A stretch of 64,000 nt of DNA, taken from assembly GCA_963780815.1 (NCBI GenBank), contig CAWADG010000006.1, forward strand, positions 186,001 to 250,000, written 5' to 3'. The stretch is from VRUE01 sp963780815 (GTDB taxonomy: Bacteria; Actinomycetota; Thermoleophilia; Solirubrobacterales; 70-9). The position numbers and the translations under genes are program-made. This document shows, one piece after another, positions 43,496 to 53,192 of the stretch (positions within the stretch are counted from its first letter, which is position 1; each line of letters opens with the position of its first letter). The notes below the pieces were generated by a model. The model worked only from the letters and a program-made list of their open reading frames with translations. It was not told where the DNA came from and ran no database searches.

Positions 43496-45920
43496 CGCCA
43501 CCCTCCAGCCGGCCGCCCCTGCCGTGCACCGGCCAGAGGCGCTCTTTGACCCATCGACCACGGTGCAAGGCCTCCGAGCTGCTGAGGCCCGGCAAGCCGG
43601 CGATCAGCGCCTGCTGGATGTTCGCCTCTACCACGATCCCCCAGTGGCGCTGGCCGACCCGGCTCTCTGGAGGCTCACCCCGGCGCCCGGGGCGGCGGCG
43701 GTAGCCGTCAGCGCGGTGACGATCGAGGCCACGCCCACGCCGCACGTCCAACTCGTGCTCGCCGGCCGACCCGACACCGCGCGCTACCGGTTGGAGGTCG
43801 ATCCGCCCGCCGGCGTGGCGTTCGACCCGCTGCGCACCTGGCTCCCGGTGCGGTTGCGGCCCGAGTGCCCGGATCTGGGGAGCTGCTTCGCCCCCGAACC
43901 CGCCGAACCTGCACCACCACCGTCGCCGCTTACCGACTACACCGCGCGCGACTGGCGCTCGCTGCGGCGTGTGCTAATCGAGCAGCTTCTGCGAGAGGCG
44001 CCAGACGCCGACACCTCGGTCGCCGACCCGACCATCACGCTGCTCGAGCTCTTCGCGCATATCGGCGACCTGCTGCACTACCGGCTCGACCGGGTCGCCA
44101 CCGAGGCGTACCTCGAGACCGCGCGGCTCCGGACTTCGGTGCGGCGCCACGCCCGGCTCGTCGACTTCAAGCTGACCGAGGCGGTATCGGCAACGACGGT
44201 CCTGCACGTGGCGGTCGCGCCCGGGGACGCCCCGGTGACAGTTGCCGCGGACGAGGTGGCCGCCGACCAGCCAGGCTCGGCGATCGCCTTCACGCTCGAT
44301 GCCGACCTCGTGGCGCACGACGGGCTCGCCGAGATCCCGATCTACGACTGGGGCGAGGACGGTGCCTGCCTGCCCGCCGGCGCGACAGAGTGCGTGCTGG
44401 TCCGCCCGATGCCCGCCGATCCGCTGGGCGGCGCGTGGCTTTCGTCCGGCGATCTCATCGCGTTCGAGGTCGTCGATGCGGGCGACCACGACGCCCACTC
44501 GCGATGGGCGCACCGCCAGCAGCCGTGGCCGGTGACCGGCCCGCCGCTTGACGCCGTGCGCTCGCCGCTGCCCAGCCGCACCGCGCAGGTCGTCCGCCTC
44601 ACGGCTGTGGAGCCGTTCGACGACCCGCTGCTCGGTGCGACGCTCGACCTGTTTCGCGTGACGTGGGCGCGCGAGGATGCGCTCGGGCGCGCATATCCGG
44701 TTGGCATCGATCCGGGCGAGGGCGCCGACGAGGTGACCGTCGTACGCGGGAACCTGGTGCCGGCGCATCACGGCCGGCTCGTGGACGGCGACGCTGCCGG
44801 GCTGGTGCTCGTCGCGACCGACGAGGACGCGGCCCCGGCCCAGTTCTCGCTGCTGGGAGCGGGCGCGCCGTCCCGGCCGGGAAACCTGGGCGGGCCGGGA
44901 ATCGCGATGGACGCAGACGGTGCGCCGTACGGTCTGGCGGTCGACGTGACGCTGCCCTCAGGACTCGAGGTGGGCGCCTCCTGGGCGACGACCCTGCTCG
45001 ACGTGGCCGCTGACGCCACGGACCTCGCGTTCGTGATCGACGTCGAAGAGCATGAGCCCCCGGTGCTGCGCTTCCAGACGGGCGCCGTCGGCCTCGCGCC
45101 GCCTCTCGGCAGCACTGTGGCCGCTCGCTACGAGGTCGGCGGCGGGGCGGCCGGCAACATCGCCCCAAATGCGCTGAGCGTGCTGGAGCGCAACACGGCG
45201 CTGACCGGTCAAAGCCCGGAATGGGAGGTGCGTCCAGTGGCGGTGCGCAATCCGGTCGGCGGCACCGGCGGGGCGGATCGAATGCCGCTCGACATCGCCC
45301 GCCGGGACGCCCCCGAGACGTTCGCGGCGCTGCCGCTGCGTGCCGTGGTCACCACAGACCACGCGTCCGCGGCGATGCGCGACCCCGACGTACGCCGCGC
45401 GGCCGCGCGGCGCGCCTGGACCGGCTCCTGGCCGTTGATCACGACCGCGGTCGATGTCGACACCGTCGACGAAGACGCGGCGCGCGGGGTCCGAGTTCGC
45501 GTCAAGGAGACGCTCGACGGCCTACGGATGCTCGGTACTGAGGCCGCCGTGGTGCCGGGCACGCCAGTGGGGCTGCTGATCGCGCTGGAGATCTGCGCGA
45601 CGCCGGGCACCGAGCCCGAGCAGCTTCGCCTTGCGGTGCTTCGTCGCCTGCGCCCGGGCACCGATCCGCAGCCCGGCTTCTTCCACCCGTCGCACCTGGA
45701 GCTCGGCGCTGCGGTGTACCTGTCTGCGGTGATCGCGGCCGTGGCTGCGCTGCCGGGTGTCGACGCGGTCGAGCCGCAGGAGGCTCGCCGCCTCGGCGAC
45801 CCGTCCGGCACGGTCCGCGACGTCATCACGGTCGGACCCGCGGAGGTGGCGGTGCTCGACGACGATCCAGCCCAGCCCGGCCGGGGCCGGCTCGACATCG
45901 TCCTGCGAGGTGGGCATTGA
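43488..45920 (+). CDS. Baseplate J/gp6-like wedge protein, first copy
   Basis: This 810-residue protein starts at GTG 43488. The core 'DYTARDWRSLRRVLIEQLLR', 'DPTITLLELFAHIGDLLHYR' and 'DRVATEAYLETARLRTSVRR' is the N-terminus of gp6-like 'putative baseplate assembly' proteins. 'ARYEVGGGAAGNIAPNAL' marks the conserved central domain, and 'AVIAAVAALPGVDAVEPQEA' is near the end. Together with the next gene it would form the heterodimeric (gp6)2-like wedge ring. Confidence 0.9.
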   Translation: MADATLQPAAPAVHRPEALFDPSTTVQGLRAAEARQAGDQRLLDVRLYHDPPVALADPALWRLTPAPGAAAVAVSAVTIEATPTPHVQLVLAGRPDTARYRLEVDPPAGVAFDPLRTWLPVRLRPECPDLGSCFAPEPAEPAPPPSPLTDYTARDWRSLRRVLIEQLLREAPDADTSVADPTITLLELFAHIGDLLHYRLDRVATEAYLETARLRTSVRRHARLVDFKLTEAVSATTVLHVAVAPGDAPVTVAADEVAADQPGSAIAFTLDADLVAHDGLAEIPIYDWGEDGACLPAGATECVLVRPMPADPLGGAWLSSGDLIAFEVVDAGDHDAHSRWAHRQQPWPVTGPPLDAVRSPLPSRTAQVVRLTAVEPFDDPLLGATLDLFRVTWAREDALGRAYPVGIDPGEGADEVTVVRGNLVPAHHGRLVDGDAAGLVLVATDEDAAPAQFSLLGAGAPSRPGNLGGPGIAMDADGAPYGLAVDVTLPSGLEVGASWATTLLDVAADATDLAFVIDVEEHEPPVLRFQTGAVGLAPPLGSTVAARYEVGGGAAGNIAPNALSVLERNTALTGQSPEWEVRPVAVRNPVGGTGGADRMPLDIARRDAPETFAALPLRAVVTTDHASAAMRDPDVRRAAARRAWTGSWPLITTAVDVDTVDEDAARGVRVRVKETLDGLRMLGTEAAVVPGTPVGLLIALEICATPGTEPEQLRLAVLRRLRPGTDPQPGFFHPSHLELGAAVYLSAVIAAVAALPGVDAVEPQEARRLGDPSGTVRDVITVGPAEVAVLDDDPAQPGRGRLDIVLRGGH

Positions 45921-48427
45921 CCTGCACCCCCACGCGCCCCTGCGGCTCCGGCCCACGTGGCCTCGGCCTCGTGCCGCCGCCCCGCGGCGAGCCGATCCTG
46001 CGCCGTCGCAGCGGTGAGTTCTTCGGCTTCCTCAGGGACCTCATCGCGACGGTTGAGCGGGCGGACTTCGATGGCACTCAGCTCGGTGCGCGCTGGGATG
46101 TGGAGGGCGACCCTGCGGGGACACTGCTGGCCCGGCTATGGGCGGCGGTCGCCGAGGGCGTCGCGGCCCAGACAGAGCTGACCGCCGGCGAGGCGTACCT
46201 CGCCACCGCCCAGGATTGGACCGACCTCCGGCGGCTCGCCGCGCTAGTAGGCTACCGGCCGCGGCCGCGCATCGCCGCGCAGGGCTGGATTGTCGCGCTC
46301 CTCGACCGCGGGGTCGATCCGCTCGTGCCGGCGGGCACGCAGGTCCAGGCGCCGGGGACGCCCGCTCGCGCGGCTCAGAAGTACGAGACGGTAAGCGACA
46401 CCCAGCTACGTGGTGAGTGGGACAGCCTCACCGCCACCTGGGTGCCGACTCCGGCCGTCCCCGACGGCCGCCAGCTCCGCTTCCTCGGAGAGCCCGGCTT
46501 CCGGGCCGGCGACGACGTGCTGTTCGTCGACGAGAAGCCCCCCGACCCACCCAGCCCCGCACCTGTCGGCGAGTGGTACGCGTTCTGGTACCTGCTCACC
46601 TGGTGGTACCGGCTGCCCTTCGCGCCGCCGGCGACGAGCGCCCTCTCAGTGGCCACCGTCACCGGGCACACCACGGAGCTCGGGACCTCCCTGGTCGAGT
46701 TCGACCGCGATCTCGATGCCGTCCTCCACTCGATCAGCGAGCCTTACGCCGCATATCGGATTCTGGCCACTGCCGCTCCGGCCAAGCGCCTAGAGAAGAT
46801 CGTGCGGATCCCCGCCGACCTATCGGCGGCGACGGAAGTACAGGACCTGAGCTTCACCACGGATAGAGCGATCGACTCGGCCGCGAAGTTCGTGGTGCTC
46901 GACGCGATTCTCGAGGACCTGTCGGCCGGTCAACTCGTGGCCGTTGTCGACTGGGCGACCGGCGGCTGCGACATCGTCCGCGTGTCCGCACATCGCCCCG
47001 TGCGCTGGGAGACCGCGCCGGGCACCTTGCGTCGCGTCTCGCGTCTCGAATTCGAGGCGGCGGTGCCGGCCCTGCAGGACGCGTCGAACGAGAAGACGAT
47101 CTATGTCCTCGATCGCCGCGTCGTCGCGCGCCACTACGTCTTCCCCGAAATCAGGCCGGCAGGGACGCCCCAGCTTCGGCTCTACCCGCGCCCGACGGAA
47201 CCGCCCGAGCACATTGCGGTGGCCTTGGGGCCCACCGATCGCCCACTCTGGCACGTCTTCGCCTGCAGCGCGGCCGCGACGCAGGAGAGTCCGGCGCCGG
47301 TCGGCGACGTGCCCACCGGCCTGATCGTCGACCTCGCCGATCGTGCGCCGGACGTTGATGCTCTACAGGCGGCGGCCAGCGGAAACCTTGTGCGCATCCG
47401 CCAAGGCGCGACCAGGCAGGCCGCGCTCGGCAGCGGCAACGCGGCCTCGGTGCGCCAGCGGATGACGACGCCGGACGCGCCGATCGCCTATGACGTCGAC
47501 GACGCCGGCATGCTGGTGCCGACGATGGTGTTGCGCGCCGACGGTGCGCATTGGGAGGAGGTCGCGAGCCTCTACGCCGCTGGGTCCGGGCAGGTGTTCG
47601 CGACCCGGCTCGAGTCCGACGGCGCGGTGAGCGTCGAGTTCGGCGACGGCGAGCAGGGCGCGCAGCTACCAACTGGGCGCAACAACGTGACCGCGAGTTA
47701 CCGCGTGGGGGGCGGAACGGCCGGCGAGGTGGAGGCCGGAGCGATCGACACGCTGCTCGGCAGCGTGCGCGGGGTCAAGAAGGTGAGCGGGGCAGACCCC
47801 ACGTCCGGGGGCGCCGACCAAGACGACGAGCGGCGCCTGCGCCAGCTCGCGCCGAGCCGGGCGCGGGCATTCGACCGGGCGGTCTCGATCGAGGACCTGG
47901 CCGATCTAAGCCTCAGCTACCCCGGCGTGTCACACGCGGCCGCCTGGGGCGGAACGGGTCCCCCGGGTTGCGCCTGCGGCGGATCGGGCCTGCACCTCGC
48001 GTTCATCCGCACCGGTTCGGACGGCCCGCGCGCCCCCCTCGGCCCCGAGGTCACCGCCCTGGCGGGCTTCCTCGATGCCCGCCGCGACGCGACCATGCCG
48101 CTTTGTGTCTGCGCCGGTGTAGTGACGCAGCTCACGGGGCTCGCCGCGGTGCTGGCGGTCGACCCCCGTCGCGACCCGGTCACCGTCGCGGCGGCGGCGC
48201 GCGATGCGCTTCTCGACCCCGACGGTGTCCTAGCGCCGCTGCAACGCCTGCTCGGCCAGCCGCTCGATCGCTCCGATGCCTACGCGGTGCTCCAGGCCGT
48301 CACCGGCGTGGTGGGCGTCGCCAGCTTGGACGTGCCCGGCGCGGCCAGCGAGCTGGGCCGGCGTGCCGCCGTCCGCTGGGAGCTCATCGCGCTCGACAGC
48401 CCGTCGGTGGAGGCGCAGCCGGCATGA
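45917..48427 (+). CDS. Baseplate J/gp6-like wedge protein, second copy
   Basis: This 836-residue protein probably starts at TTG 45917, overlapping the previous stop. 'ELTAGEAYLATAQDWTDLRR', 'PLVPAGTQVQAPGTPAR', 'VSVEFGDGEQGAQLPTGRNN', 'ASYRVGGGTAGEVEAGAIDT' and 'LSYPGVSHAAAWGG' are typical of putative baseplate assembly proteins. A Cys-rich loop, 'PPGCACGGSG', is unusual. It is a distant homologue of the preceding protein, mirroring Afp11/Afp12-type pairs. Confidence 0.9.
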   Translation: MTCTPTRPCGSGPRGLGLVPPPRGEPILRRRSGEFFGFLRDLIATVERADFDGTQLGARWDVEGDPAGTLLARLWAAVAEGVAAQTELTAGEAYLATAQDWTDLRRLAALVGYRPRPRIAAQGWIVALLDRGVDPLVPAGTQVQAPGTPARAAQKYETVSDTQLRGEWDSLTATWVPTPAVPDGRQLRFLGEPGFRAGDDVLFVDEKPPDPPSPAPVGEWYAFWYLLTWWYRLPFAPPATSALSVATVTGHTTELGTSLVEFDRDLDAVLHSISEPYAAYRILATAAPAKRLEKIVRIPADLSAATEVQDLSFTTDRAIDSAAKFVVLDAILEDLSAGQLVAVVDWATGGCDIVRVSAHRPVRWETAPGTLRRVSRLEFEAAVPALQDASNEKTIYVLDRRVVARHYVFPEIRPAGTPQLRLYPRPTEPPEHIAVALGPTDRPLWHVFACSAAATQESPAPVGDVPTGLIVDLADRAPDVDALQAAASGNLVRIRQGATRQAALGSGNAASVRQRMTTPDAPIAYDVDDAGMLVPTMVLRADGAHWEEVASLYAAGSGQVFATRLESDGAVSVEFGDGEQGAQLPTGRNNVTASYRVGGGTAGEVEAGAIDTLLGSVRGVKKVSGADPTSGGADQDDERRLRQLAPSRARAFDRAVSIEDLADLSLSYPGVSHAAAWGGTGPPGCACGGSGLHLAFIRTGSDGPRAPLGPEVTALAGFLDARRDATMPLCVCAGVVTQLTGLAAVLAVDPRRDPVTVAAAARDALLDPDGVLAPLQRLLGQPLDRSDAYAVLQAVTGVVGVASLDVPGAASELGRRAAVRWELIALDSPSVEAQPA

Positions 48428-50487
48428 CCGACATGCACCCAGCCGTCGCTGACTGGTTGCCCCCCGCGCTGCGCGACGCACCTGCCGACGTCGAGGACGC
48501 GCCCCGCCTGCTTGACCTGTTGCTGCAGGGCGTCGACCGTCAACGCCGGCTGCTCGAGGACGACATCGACCAGGTCTGGCAGGACCTGTTCATAGAGAGC
48601 TGCGCCGACTGGGCGGTGCCCTACATCGCGTCGCTCGTCGGGCTGCCCCCCGATGCCGAGCGGCTGGAGGTGGCCTACGCGATCGCGCTGCGCCGTCGCA
48701 AGGGCACCCCGGCTGCGCTTGAGGACTTTGCCGAGGTGCTCACCGGGCTGGTGGCGCGGGTGGTCGAGGGCTGGCAGGTCACAACCTGGGCGCAGCGGCT
48801 ACACCATCCGCCGCCGCCGCGCATCGCCTCGGTCGATCTGCGCGACAGCTCACGCTTCCGCATCGGCACTCCCTTCGACTGCGTGCGCCGGAGCGTGACG
48901 CCGTCCGGCCCTCACGAGCCTCGCGCCGCGACCGTGGTCGTGTGGCCGTGGGAGGTGCGCACCTACCACGCGGTCCAGGCGGCCCCGCTGCCGGAGCCCG
49001 CCCGCTTCGCGTTGCACCCGCTCGGCGTCGAGGCGCCCCCGTACCTCAACCCCGTGCCCCGTTCGCCGCGCTCGGGCGAGCCGCTGGCGCGCACTGGCGA
49101 CGAGCTCGACGCGCCCGTGCGCGCCAGCTACCGATTGCTTCAAGCACTCGACGCTGGCGGACAGATCATGTACGGGACGAACTGGACCGTGGCCACCGAC
49201 CATCCGCTCGCCGGCGAGCCCGAGCCCGGCCGACCCGTGCTCCTCGCGCTGGAGGCTGACGGCACGCCGATCGAGTGGACGGCGCTGCGCTTCGGCAGCC
49301 TGCCCCCGGGCGGTCCGGCGCCGGCACCGCCCGCCGCTGGCGAGGCCGTCGTGGACCTCGCGCGCGGGCAGGTCGAGTTGGGCAGCGACTTCGCTGCTCC
49401 ACTGCGCGCCACCTGGCACCGGCCCACGCCCGGCGGCCTCGGAGCGCTCGCTGGCGATGGCGACGCCGATGCTGCCGCGCGTGTGGTGATCTTGCTCAAC
49501 CCGGCACTCCCCGCGGGGGGGCGGATCGTGCACACGCTGGACGACGCGCTCGCCCGCGGCGAGCAGCTCAGCGCGGGCATGGAGCCCGACGCTTCCGAGC
49601 CCGGGCAGCCCGACGTCGAGATCCGGATCGAGACCTCGGACCGGCTCGCCGCCCCGGCGGCGCAGAGCTTCACCCCGACGCTAAAGCGCTGGCGGGTGGT
49701 CGCGCCGCGTGGGACGACGCCGACGGTAGACGGGTCCCTTGAGCTCGACCTCGAGGGCGCGTGCCTCACCCTCGAGGGCTTCGCCGTGGCCGGGAGCCTG
49801 ACGTTGGGCGCGCGCCTTGACGGCGTCGAGCTCGTCGACCTCACGCTTTCGCCCCTCGATGGCAACCAACTTCGCGTCGAGCCCGGAGCTTGGCCGCTGA
49901 CGCTTTCGGCGCGACGCTGCGTGATGGGCGCGATCCGCGCCGATCTCGGAGCCTTCCCCGTCGTGCTGACCGACTGCGTGGTTGACGGGACCGGCGCGCG
50001 CCTGCGCTCCTGCGGGGGCGATCCCGGCGGCACGCCAAGCGATGCGGTTGGCGCGGGTAGCGGTTTCGCGCCCACTCTCAAGGCCGACGGCGTGACCTTC
50101 ATCGGCGCGGTGCGCGCCGAGGCGGCCGACGCGGTTGACTGCCTGTTCGCCGGTGGCATCGACGTGGTCGAGCAGCAGGAGGGCTGTCTGCGGCACTGCT
50201 TCCTTGGCCCCGACCTCACGACGCCACCGTCGCATCCCGTCGCCTACCGCTGCGGGCCGTTCCCCGACCCGACCTTTGTGTCGGTCGGCTTCGAGGCCGC
50301 CGGCTACTACGCGCTCGACCTCGACCGGCGCCAACCGCTGCTGGAGGCCGCCAGCGACGGCGGCGAGCTCGGCGCCCAGCACCACCTGCACAGGGCGGCG
50401 CGGCTGCAGCGGCTGCGCCGCCGTGTCCACGAATTCGTGCCGCTCGGCGTCCGGCCGGGCCTGGCGCTCGCCCCCTGGGAGGAATGA
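48424..50487 (+). CDS. gpI-like baseplate protein with beta-rich C-terminal domain
   Basis: This 687-residue protein's N-terminal ~130 residues are helical and gpI/tail-protein-I-like ('RLLDLLLQGVDRQRRLLEDD', 'DWAVPYIASLVGLPPDAERL', 'RRKGTPAALEDFAEVLTGL'). The remainder is beta-rich with short repeated strands and Cys ('LTDCVVDGTGARLRSCGG', 'DGVTFIGAVRAEAADAVDCL'), suggesting a right-handed beta helix. It probably attaches fibres to the baseplate wedge. ATG 48424 overlaps the preceding stop. Confidence 0.82.
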   Translation: MTDMHPAVADWLPPALRDAPADVEDAPRLLDLLLQGVDRQRRLLEDDIDQVWQDLFIESCADWAVPYIASLVGLPPDAERLEVAYAIALRRRKGTPAALEDFAEVLTGLVARVVEGWQVTTWAQRLHHPPPPRIASVDLRDSSRFRIGTPFDCVRRSVTPSGPHEPRAATVVVWPWEVRTYHAVQAAPLPEPARFALHPLGVEAPPYLNPVPRSPRSGEPLARTGDELDAPVRASYRLLQALDAGGQIMYGTNWTVATDHPLAGEPEPGRPVLLALEADGTPIEWTALRFGSLPPGGPAPAPPAAGEAVVDLARGQVELGSDFAAPLRATWHRPTPGGLGALAGDGDADAAARVVILLNPALPAGGRIVHTLDDALARGEQLSAGMEPDASEPGQPDVEIRIETSDRLAAPAAQSFTPTLKRWRVVAPRGTTPTVDGSLELDLEGACLTLEGFAVAGSLTLGARLDGVELVDLTLSPLDGNQLRVEPGAWPLTLSARRCVMGAIRADLGAFPVVLTDCVVDGTGARLRSCGGDPGGTPSDAVGAGSGFAPTLKADGVTFIGAVRAEAADAVDCLFAGGIDVVEQQEGCLRHCFLGPDLTTPPSHPVAYRCGPFPDPTFVSVGFEAAGYYALDLDRRQPLLEAASDGGELGAQHHLHRAARLQRLRRRVHEFVPLGVRPGLALAPWEE

Positions 50488-50488
50488 G

Positions 50489-53083
50489 ATGAACGGCGAC
50501 TACACCAAGGTCCCGCTGCGCCGCGACGAGCGCTGGACGGGCGCGCGTATGCAGGAGGGGCGGGTCCTGCTCGATCACGATTGGAACCTCAATCTCGATG
50601 CAGCTGCCCGCTCGACAAGCGAGCTGTCGGCCGACGCGATCGGGGCCGCTGGCGTGGTGGTGGGCAGCGACGCCTTCAAGATCGGCGTCACGACCGCCAG
50701 CGTGCTCGACCTGACGGTGCAGCCGGGGCGGATGTGGGTCGGCGGGCTCGCCGCCTTCTCACCTGCGCCGTTCGATTACACCGACCAGGATCAGATCGCC
50801 GCGCTGCCGGCCGGTGGCACGGTGCTCGTCTACCTCGACGTGTTCGAGGAGCACGTGCAGCCCGCGGAGGATCCGCTCGAGCTCGTCGATCCGGCGCTGT
50901 CGCCGATCGATAGCGCGGCGCGCACGCGCGTCGGCTATCGCGTCCGCGTTGCGCCGGCCAAAGCGACCAGCTGCGCAGCCGCCTGGGCGGCCCTGACGAC
51001 AGTCGCCGAGTCGGCAGGGCAGCTGACGATCACGCGCACCGGCGTCGTGACCCCGACCGACCCTTGCGACCCGCCCGGGGACCCACTCGCCGGGGTTCCC
51101 GACGGCCTGTTCCGCGTGGAGGTACTGGACGGCGGGAAAGCGTCGACGGCGCGCTTCGCCTGGTCGTTCGAGGACGGCGGCACAGCGATCGCCGTCGCCT
51201 CGATCGCAGGCAACACGGTAACGCTGGCGCCCGCCACGGTTTCGCTGGCCGTGGGTGACCTAGTCGAGGTCTCGTGGCTCGCGCGGCGCGCCGACTGTGC
51301 GCCGCACGGCGCCTTGTACGCGATCACCGCCGTGGCGAGCGCGCCCGGCGGCGACGTGCTGACGCTCGATCGAGCGGTGAGCGCGCCGAGCACGGCGGCC
51401 GGCCTGGCTGTGCGACGATGGGATGGCGAGGCGGCCGGCGCGGCGTCGGCGGAGACGGCCGCGTACCGCGGAGACGACCTGGGAATCCGCTTCACCGCCG
51501 CGGCAGGGGACTACCAGGCCGGCGACTGGTGGGGCGCCCGCTTGCGTTCTGAGTTGGGGGACGGGATCGAGCACCGCACCGACGCCGAGCCGGACGGCAT
51601 CCTTCACGCGTTCGCGCCCTTGGCGCTGGTCGACCTAGACGCTCGCACCGTCATCTCCGATTGTCGACCGACGTTCACCCCACTGGTCGATATCGATCTC
51701 GACCGCGGCTGTTGCACCGTGTCGGTCAAGCCCGGCGACGACCTGCAGGCCGCGGCCGACGCTCTGCCCATCGGAGGCGGCGAGCTGTGCTTCGCGGCCG
51801 GGGTTTACCTGCTCGATCAGCCGCTTCAGATCGGTAAACGATCGCGAATTGTGCTCAACGGTTCGGGCCCCGCGACGATCTTGCGCGCGCTCAGACGTGA
51901 GGCGGCGGTTACCTTCGATACCTGCGACGAGGTCGAGGTGAGACACCTGCGCGCAGAGGCAGGGTCACCCGGGGCCCCGCCGGGCGACCCACACCTCGAG
52001 GGCGCGCTCACCTTCGTGTCCTGCCGCGATGTGGTCGTGTCCGACTGCGTACTGACCTGCCCGGACTCCACCGGAAAGGCCCAGACGGGTGTCACCGTGC
52101 GCAGCCGTGCTGACGACGACGGCGTTCCCGACCGCATCCGGATCGAGCGCAATCGATTCGAGGTCGGCGCACTACAGACCGGCGCCCTGGTCGTCGATGT
52201 CCGCCAAGCAACGATCGACGCTAACCATGTTCTATTGGGCCCGGTGCCATCGGTCGAGCACATTATGAACGTCGAGTTCGGTCGCGAACTGGCGCGGCGG
52301 CTGAAGGTCGCTCTGCGCCCCGCGGGCAGCGAAAAGGCAGTTGCCGTGAAAGTTCCCGGCGTGCGCGGCGGGCTGCATCTTAGCGACGAGGCTGAGACGC
52401 TCGGACTGGTCCGCGACTTTGCGAGCTCCACCAGCGCGTCGGTTGTGCGGAAGGCCGGCGGTGGCGAGAAAGCGCTGTTGAGCTGGGCGCGAGCGCTCGG
52501 TGCCGGGCGGCGCCTGGAGACGCTTTCGCCTCAGACGCTTGACAGGTTGCGTGCATCAGCCGCGCAACTGCGTGCAGGCGGGCAGGGCATTGTAATCGGC
52601 GGCACAAACGTAGGCGCGGTGCAGGTGCGAGACAACGTCATAGAGGGGGTCATCCAAGGCATCCATGTCGCCGTGTCACAGGGCTCAAAGGCCGGGCGTG
52701 AGGCAGCCGACAGTGTCTTGCTCGCGCGCAACCTCGTGCGCGCGGTCGTACCCGCCAGCTATAACCGCGATCGGCACGCAATCTTCGTCGGGAACGCACG
52801 CAGCATCCACGTGCTCGAGACTGTTGCGAGCCTCCACCGGCTCCGGACGCCGCTGGATGGGGCACCGACGCCGGTCGAGGGTATCCGGATCCACGGTGCG
52901 CTCGGCCAGTTCCTTGTTGTGCGGGACAGCAGCCTTCAAGGCTTTACCGTTGGTGTGCGCATCGTTCCGCTAGAGCCCGTGCCTCCATCGCGTGTCTGGC
53001 TCGTGGCAGAGACCATGGCTCAAGGTGCTACTACTCCGCTCGACGCCCCGCAGACCGTTGACGGAGAGCGCAACGCAAAATGA
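50489..53083 (+). CDS. DUF6519-type fibre protein with right-handed beta helix
   Basis: This 864-residue protein's N-terminus 'VPLRRDERWTGARMQEGRVL' with 'LDHDWNLNLDAAAR' is the DUF6519 signature found in actinobacterial tail-like loci. A beta-sandwich region with Cys pairs spans ~150-330. The second half is a parallel beta helix ('VKPGDDLQAAADALPIGGGE', 'RFEVGALQTGALVVDVRQAT', 'VQVRDNVIEGVIQGIHVAVS'), as in tailspikes and carbohydrate-binding fibres. It is the best candidate receptor-binding or tail fibre. An N-terminal virion-binding domain fused to a helix fits that role. Confidence 0.85.
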   Translation: MNGDYTKVPLRRDERWTGARMQEGRVLLDHDWNLNLDAAARSTSELSADAIGAAGVVVGSDAFKIGVTTASVLDLTVQPGRMWVGGLAAFSPAPFDYTDQDQIAALPAGGTVLVYLDVFEEHVQPAEDPLELVDPALSPIDSAARTRVGYRVRVAPAKATSCAAAWAALTTVAESAGQLTITRTGVVTPTDPCDPPGDPLAGVPDGLFRVEVLDGGKASTARFAWSFEDGGTAIAVASIAGNTVTLAPATVSLAVGDLVEVSWLARRADCAPHGALYAITAVASAPGGDVLTLDRAVSAPSTAAGLAVRRWDGEAAGAASAETAAYRGDDLGIRFTAAAGDYQAGDWWGARLRSELGDGIEHRTDAEPDGILHAFAPLALVDLDARTVISDCRPTFTPLVDIDLDRGCCTVSVKPGDDLQAAADALPIGGGELCFAAGVYLLDQPLQIGKRSRIVLNGSGPATILRALRREAAVTFDTCDEVEVRHLRAEAGSPGAPPGDPHLEGALTFVSCRDVVVSDCVLTCPDSTGKAQTGVTVRSRADDDGVPDRIRIERNRFEVGALQTGALVVDVRQATIDANHVLLGPVPSVEHIMNVEFGRELARRLKVALRPAGSEKAVAVKVPGVRGGLHLSDEAETLGLVRDFASSTSASVVRKAGGGEKALLSWARALGAGRRLETLSPQTLDRLRASAAQLRAGGQGIVIGGTNVGAVQVRDNVIEGVIQGIHVAVSQGSKAGREAADSVLLARNLVRAVVPASYNRDRHAIFVGNARSIHVLETVASLHRLRTPLDGAPTPVEGIRIHGALGQFLVVRDSSLQGFTVGVRIVPLEPVPPSRVWLVAETMAQGATTPLDAPQTVDGERNAK

Positions 53084-53192
53084 ATCACGTACCGATTGTC
53101 ATGACGACGTGCCGTTACGTTTGGATGAACATGGCGGTAACGTCGGAAAGGCACTTGGCACCGCCGCCTTCGATCCAAAGGAAGGAGCTCCC

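Noticed and set aside
33217..53083. Contractile prophage interpretation of the tail-like locus
   Set aside because: No capsid, portal, terminase, lysis or integrase gene is visible, whereas eCIS-specific AAA+ ATPase and DUF4255 genes are present.
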